DNA of 18,933 bases from Paracoccaceae bacterium (GTDB taxonomy: Bacteria; Pseudomonadota; Alphaproteobacteria; Rhodobacterales; Rhodobacteraceae): positions 1 through 18,933 of the forward strand of contig RGAJ01000006.1 in the NCBI GenBank assembly GCA_009920225.1. Reading direction: 5' to 3'. The position numbers and the translations under genes are program-made. Shown piece after piece: positions 15,111 to 18,933 of the stretch (the first letter of the stretch is position 1; the number at the start of each line of letters is the position of its first letter). The notes under the pieces are model-generated. The model ran no database searches. It worked only from the letters and a program-made list of their open reading frames with translations, and was not told where the DNA came from.

Positions 15111-16406
15111 CTAGAACGCGTTTGACACGCCGATAAAGAAATCCTGGCTTTCTAAATCGTACAAATTCACGGTGCTATCGCGGGTTTGTTGGGTGATGCT
15201 GAGTGCGGGGGTGAGCCCCAAAAAGCTGATATTTTGGTTTTGAACTGACAGCGTAGTCGTGAGGTCCAAGTCCTTACGACGCTTCAAAAACACATCTTTT
15301 TTCTCGCGCCATTCTTCCCAACCACGTTCAACCGACAGATCAAAACGCCATCCCGTTGACGGGGGCGACAGCGATACGCGCGCGCCCACCTCAACACGGT
15401 CAGACGTGTAATCAATTGCATCGGATTTTGACGTGGACCCCGATACCGACATGGAAACGCTAAACAGTCTGGATGCATAAAGATCATGCGATAAAGACGC
15501 GCGATATTTTTGGGCTTCTGTGCCGGTGCGCACGTATTTTGTTTGATCGATCCCAATCGACCCGTTTGCGCGGCGATCTCCAAAGGGTCTAAACACATGT
15601 CCGAAGGTGACAGAAGTGCGCTGTGAATATGGGCTGTTTGCAAAATCCGTCAAAACCCGTTCATAGCTGAGATAGCTTTGACCGGATGCCGTGGCAGGTG
15701 TTTGCGAGGAAAAGCGAAATGTTGTTGTTGTGGAATTGTTTTCCGTTGACTTGTATTCGCGTCGAACTTGACCCAATCAAAAATTCAGGTTTGCATTTGC
15801 AGGGCCTCGAAAATGGCGCATGATCGTTGCGCCATACAAAACACCTGTCGCGGTTTCAGGTTTTTCTTCCCGAGAGAAATTTTACAAAAAATCGTCAAAC
15901 ACAGTGCCCAGACGCTGGGCCGATGACACTTTGCCCACGTTTGTCGTGGGGGCGATCCCCAAGGTTAGATTTCCCGACCACTTTTTTGTATTTTCCACGA
16001 TGCGCATCGACTGACGTGCCATTTTCCGTTCGGCGTCTGTGTCGGCGACGTCCAAGGCACGGCGAAATTGAATTTCCGATTCAAAATTCTTGCCTTGTTG
16101 GCGCAGCGCTGTGGCAGTCAAAATACGGGCCGCAAATGAATTTGGAACGATGTCAACGGCAAAACGCGCATAGCGTTCCGCCAATGCAGGTTGGCCAACT
16201 TCGATCAACGACCGCGCCATGATGAGCGCGGCGTCATAGGGGCTTTGCTTGTAATATGTTTGGGCCAGATTGATTGCGGATGCGAAATCTTTGGACGCTA
16301 GGGCGGCCTGTGCTTGTCCTAGATCTGCAAACGCTGTTGACGCGGTAAGCGAAATCCCAAGGGCAACCCCCGCCAGAAATTTTGACTTAGTGTAATTTCT
16401 CGTCAT
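15111..16406 (-). pseudogene. TPR / outer-membrane barrel protein (DUF560, Slam-like), interrupted by two in-frame stops
   Basis: One reading frame of 432 codons runs from the ATG at 16406 (AAAGG upstream) to TAG at 15111, but is broken by TAA at codon 175 (15884-15882) and TGA at codon 210 (15779-15777), with no frameshift. The N-terminal part has a signal peptide (1-27, LTASTAFA|DLG) and TPR-like helices (about 28-130); from about residue 145 beta-barrel strands begin. The 34 codons between the stops still read as plausible barrel sequence, and the last 220 residues are alternating strands ending in Phe, the outer-membrane signature. The layout resembles DUF560 surface-lipoprotein assembly modifiers. 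Both stops could arise by single C-to-T changes (CAA to TAA, CGA to TGA). The start overlaps DUF502 by 20 nt. It is probably a young pseudogene; readthrough is less likely. Confidence 0.7.
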
Positions 16407-17142
16407 TGGGTTTGCCTTTAACAACTACTTTCGCCGATTTTGGATCAGCTTCAATCTGATTTTTTTGAGGATAGACCAAACCCGCCGAGATGACCAGCTT
16501 TGCGGCGTCTTCAATGGACATGTCCAATTCCACGACGTCCGATTTTGGAAAGAACAATAAAAATCCACTTGTTGGGTTGGGCGTGGTGGGAACGAAGACA
16601 GACAACAGCTCTTCGCCAGCGGGCGATTTCGCGGCGATTTCCCCCTTGGTTTGCGTTGATATAAACCCAACGGCCCAAATGCCGCGACGGGGATATTCGA
16701 TCATACAGGCTTTTTCGAAATTGCGGTCAGTTTGTGCAAAAACTGTTTCCGCGATTTGCTTTACGCCTGAATAAATTGACCGCACAACCGGCATGCGATC
16801 CACCCAGCGTTCGCCCCAACGAATGAAAGATCGTCCAATCAAACCTTTGGCAAGCCAGCCGACAAAAATCGTAAATAATAGAAAGAAAACAATGCCTAGA
16901 CCGCGAATGTTAACGTCGAAATCCGGCCCGAAAATATTTCTCATCAACACTTCGGGTTGATATCGCGTTGGGACAAAGGGCAACACCCAGCTGTCGATCC
17001 ATCCCATGACTGTCCACAGCAGCCACACCGTCAACCCGACGGGTGCAATTACAACAATGCCGGTTAGAAAGCTATTGCGCAGGCTCGTGAAAATAGATTT
17101 TCGCACGGTTGGTGCTGCGTCTTGTTTTTGTGGTTTTGCCAT
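16387..17142 (-). CDS. DUF502 family inner-membrane protein
   Basis: A 251-residue protein of the DUF502 family, of unknown function, with two transmembrane segments (about 24-47, FLTGIVVIAPVGLTVWLLW, and 81-99, GLGIVFFLLFTIFVGWLA). The family regions RMPVVRSIYSGVKQIAETV (about 116-134) and VFVPTTPNPTSGFLLFFPKSDVVELDMSIEDAAKLVISAG are clear. It is full length; GGGGCG lies about seven nt before the ATG. A promoter is proposed at 17165-17193. Downstream it overlaps the broken TPR/barrel gene by 20 nt, so the pair formed one operon and the DUF502 protein may once have worked with that envelope protein. Confidence 0.92.
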   Translation of the reverse strand: MAKPQKQDAAPTVRKSIFTSLRNSFLTGIVVIAPVGLTVWLLWTVMGWIDSWVLPFVPTRYQPEVLMRNIFGPDFDVNIRGLGIVFFLLFTIFVGWLAKGLIGRSFIRWGERWVDRMPVVRSIYSGVKQIAETVFAQTDRNFEKACMIEYPRRGIWAVGFISTQTKGEIAAKSPAGEELLSVFVPTTPNPTSGFLLFFPKSDVVELDMSIEDAAKLVISAGLVYPQKNQIEADPKSAKVVVKGKPNDEKLH

Positions 17143-17164
17143 GATTTACGCCCCGTTTGTCAGT

Positions 17165-17193
17165 AATGTAGAAATCATTCTTCGATTGCGCAA
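17165..17193 (-). promoter_or_regulatory. Possible promoter of the DUF502 gene
   Basis: On the minus strand TTGCGC (17193-17188) and TACATT (17170-17165) are separated by 17 nt, 23 nt from the ATG at 17142. It lies in the 79-nt gap after psuG, where no terminator is evident. Confidence 0.4.
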
Positions 17194-17221
17194 TGCACAG
17201 GCGGGGGGTTTTTAGGTATTT

Positions 17222-18130
17222 TCACAAATCGCTCATTTCTTTTGCGATTTCGGCGGCAAGCCGCGCATTATTGAGGACCAAAGAAATATTGGTTTTCAAA
17301 GATCGCCCTTGGGTCAGTTCGAATATGCGACCCAATAAAAATGGGGTGACGGCTTTGGCACTGATCTTTTGATCTTCGGCCTCTTGAATGGCTTGGGCGA
17401 TGATCGGATCAATGTCCGATTGTGGAATTTCATCGGCGTGCGGAACAGGGTTTGCGATCAGTTGACCACCTTGGATGTTCAATGCACCGCGCATTATATG
17501 GGCCTGTGCGATGTCTTTGGCAGTGTCCATGCGCAATGGTGACACCAGTCCGCTGGTGCGCGACCAAAACGCGGGTAATTCGGATTGGCCGTATGTGATG
17601 ACGGGAACACCGAGTGTTTCAAGAACCTCGAGCGTTTTGGGAATGTCCAATATCGCTTTGGCCCCTGCGGCCACCACCGTCACAGGGGTTTGTGCCAATT
17701 CTTGCAAATCGGCCGAGATATCAAAGCTGTGTTCAGCACCGCGATGAACGCCACCAATGCCACCGGTTGCAAATGTTTTGATGCCGGCCAAATGGGCCAA
17801 GATCATAGTCGCCGCGACTGTGGTTGCGCCGGTTGCGCCTTGTACCATGCAGATTGCCAAATCCGCACGTGACAGTTTGCGCGCATCGGGGGTTTGCGCC
17901 AGATCGCGCAGATCGGCATCCGCCAACCCGATTTTGATCTGGCCCTTCAACACTGCGATTGTTGCAGGCACGGCACCCGCGTCGCGGATGACCTGTTCAA
18001 CAGAAACGGCCATGTCATAGTTTTGCGGCCATGGCATCCCGTGGGTGATGATCGTGCTTTCCAATGCGACAACGGGTCGGTTTTCATCAAGGGCGGATTG
18101 TACCTCGGGTGTGATATCAAGTTTAAACAT
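17222..18130 (-). CDS. psuG: Pseudouridine-5'-phosphate glycosidase
   Basis: Cleaves the C-C glycosidic bond of pseudouridine 5'-phosphate to uracil and ribose 5-phosphate (reversible), the second step of pseudouridine breakdown, in the cytoplasm. The protein has 302 residues, normal for the family. Signature stretches are ALESTIITHGMPWPQN (22-37), TFATGGIGGVHRGAEHSFDISADL (119-142) and VVAAGAKAILDIPKTLEVLETLGVPV. By motif position Glu24, Lys85, Asp141 and Lys158 correspond to the catalytic residues of E. coli PsuG, including the lysine that forms the ribose adduct. Its ATG overlaps the end of the kinase gene by eight nt, so the two steps are encoded in one transcript. Confidence 0.96.
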   Translation of the reverse strand: MFKLDITPEVQSALDENRPVVALESTIITHGMPWPQNYDMAVSVEQVIRDAGAVPATIAVLKGQIKIGLADADLRDLAQTPDARKLSRADLAICMVQGATGATTVAATMILAHLAGIKTFATGGIGGVHRGAEHSFDISADLQELAQTPVTVVAAGAKAILDIPKTLEVLETLGVPVITYGQSELPAFWSRTSGLVSPLRMDTAKDIAQAHIMRGALNIQGGQLIANPVPHADEIPQSDIDPIIAQAIQEAEDQKISAKAVTPFLLGRIFELTQGRSLKTNISLVLNNARLAAEIAKEMSDL

Positions 18131-18933
18131 CTAAATCCTCTTGTCCCGCGACATAGCGGCTTGCCGCGGTCACAGCATGGGTGAGCGCGTCAAAGCGCGT
18201 GTCACCTGTAATTTCGGCCTGAATATGTGCCGCGACCAAAGTATCGCCCGCACCGGTCACCCGTTTGACGTGGTCGACCTTTGGCACGTTTGCGCTGATC
18301 ACATCTTTGTCTTGTGTTGCATCACTTGCTGGGGCATCGCCATCGGTCACAATTGCTCGCGCGGCACCTTTTTCGACCAGCGCGACAGCAGCCTCGGCCG
18401 ATGTGGCAAATTTTGCGCCGCATAGAATTTCCGCTTCAATTCGGTTGACATAAAATGTCACGCCGCGCACCCCGAAAAAGGCAGACAGGCGATGCGCCTT
18501 GCCAGGCGATGCGGGAACGATCCGCAGATCAGACTTCGCAAAAAGCGGGCTGTGGGCGACCTGTGTTAACAGCTCACTCGTAAGGTTTCCATCAACGATG
18601 GCGATCCCGCGAAAGGGTGCTGTTTCTGACCCCAATGATCCATCAGACATTGGGGCAAGGATGGCATCCCCCACCTGTTCCAATGAATGGGCATCGGCGA
18701 TGGCGGCAACCAATCCGTTTGATGCCTCGATCGCCATATAGGTATCGGTTTTGAAGTGATCCGAGATGTGGATGTGATCGGTGATCATACCCATCGCCGC
18801 ACAATGGGCGATCAAATCCCGACCCGCAACGTCATTGCCGACCGATGTCAACAATGTCGGGCGTAAATGCAATCGTACTAATTCTTGTGCAATATTATAA
18901 GCAACGCCGCCAGGCAGCCGCGTAATATGCCCA
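18123..18933 (-). CDS. psuK: PfkB-family carbohydrate kinase, probable pseudouridine kinase (N-terminus outside window)
   Basis: The visible 269 residues are the central and C-terminal part of a ribokinase-like (PfkB) kinase. The frame stays open to the window edge and reads GGVAYNIAQELVRLHLRPTLLTSVGND near its left end, the substrate-binding region of the family; RVTGAGDTLVAAHIQAEI contains the GAGD motif with the catalytic Asp. It is named pseudouridine kinase because it sits directly upstream of psuG with an eight-nt overlap; PsuK supplies pseudouridine 5'-phosphate for PsuG. The start codon lies beyond the right edge, so apparent internal starts should be ignored. Confidence 0.85.
   Translation of the reverse strand, partial: GHITRLPGGVAYNIAQELVRLHLRPTLLTSVGNDVAGRDLIAHCAAMGMITDHIHISDHFKTDTYMAIEASNGLVAAIADAHSLEQVGDAILAPMSDGSLGSETAPFRGIAIVDGNLTSELLTQVAHSPLFAKSDLRIVPASPGKAHRLSAFFGVRGVTFYVNRIEAEILCGAKFATSAEAAVALVEKGAARAIVTDGDAPASDATQDKDVISANVPKVDHVKRVTGAGDTLVAAHIQAEITGDTRFDALTHAVTAASRYVAGQEDLDV

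Noticed and set aside
1..18933. CRISPR array, IS elements, prophage genes
   Set aside because: No regularly spaced direct repeats, transposase, integrase or phage structural genes were seen.

Overview
The window looks like chromosomal DNA of a Rhodobacteraceae (Roseobacter-type) alphaproteobacterium of moderate GC content. The signs are the protein families themselves: a tandem cold-shock-domain protein, a very long B12-dependent ribonucleotide reductase, a XRE-cupin regulator beside an acyl-CoA ligase, and a DUF502 protein next to a TPR/DUF560-type barrel gene. I see no IS element, integrase, prophage or CRISPR array. Most of the window is ordinary core and metabolic genome, with several unusual regulatory structures.

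Layout, left to right. (1) 1-1096, minus: fabI overlaps a truncated xanthine phosphoribosyltransferase gene by 4 nt. Divergent from it is pdxH (plus). (2) 1804-2919, plus: a GTG-start tandem cold-shock protein gene preceded by a possible promoter and palindrome, overlapping a secreted DUF192 gene that carries a perfect intrinsic-terminator structure inside its coding sequence. (3) tRNA-Pro(TGG), then a 500-nt gene-free stretch holding a likely tRNA terminator, a 10-bp-phased GTTAA triplet and a pair of NrdR-like boxes, then nrdJ and a strong terminator. (4) An Lrp/AsnC regulator (minus) divergent from a 45-codon small ORF with an excellent ribosome binding site. (5) 8020-11383, minus: an apparent three-gene operon of acyl-CoA ligase, FrnE-like DsbA oxidoreductase and Bcr/CflA-type MFS transporter, divergent from a XRE-cupin regulator. 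(6) An orphan YejA-like peptide-binding protein followed by a 40-residue lipoprotein (minus). Back to back with its promoter is a well-formed plus-strand promoter that runs into a strong terminator about 75 nt later with no gene between, a candidate small RNA. (7) bdhA (plus). (8) A TPR/beta-barrel gene disabled by two in-frame stops, downstream of and overlapping DUF502 (minus). (9) psuK-psuG (minus), pseudouridine breakdown, with psuK running off the right end.

The genes cover fatty acid synthesis (fabI), vitamin B6 (pdxH), deoxynucleotide supply (nrdJ), nucleoside salvage (gpt, psuGK) and ketone-body/PHB turnover (bdhA). The most notable leads are the candidate sRNA at 14138-14212, the terminator inside the DUF192 gene just downstream of a cold-shock protein (a family that includes antiterminators), the doubly nonsense-interrupted barrel gene, and the unassigned 45-residue ORF at 7886. 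Promoter and operator calls are by eye and are inference.
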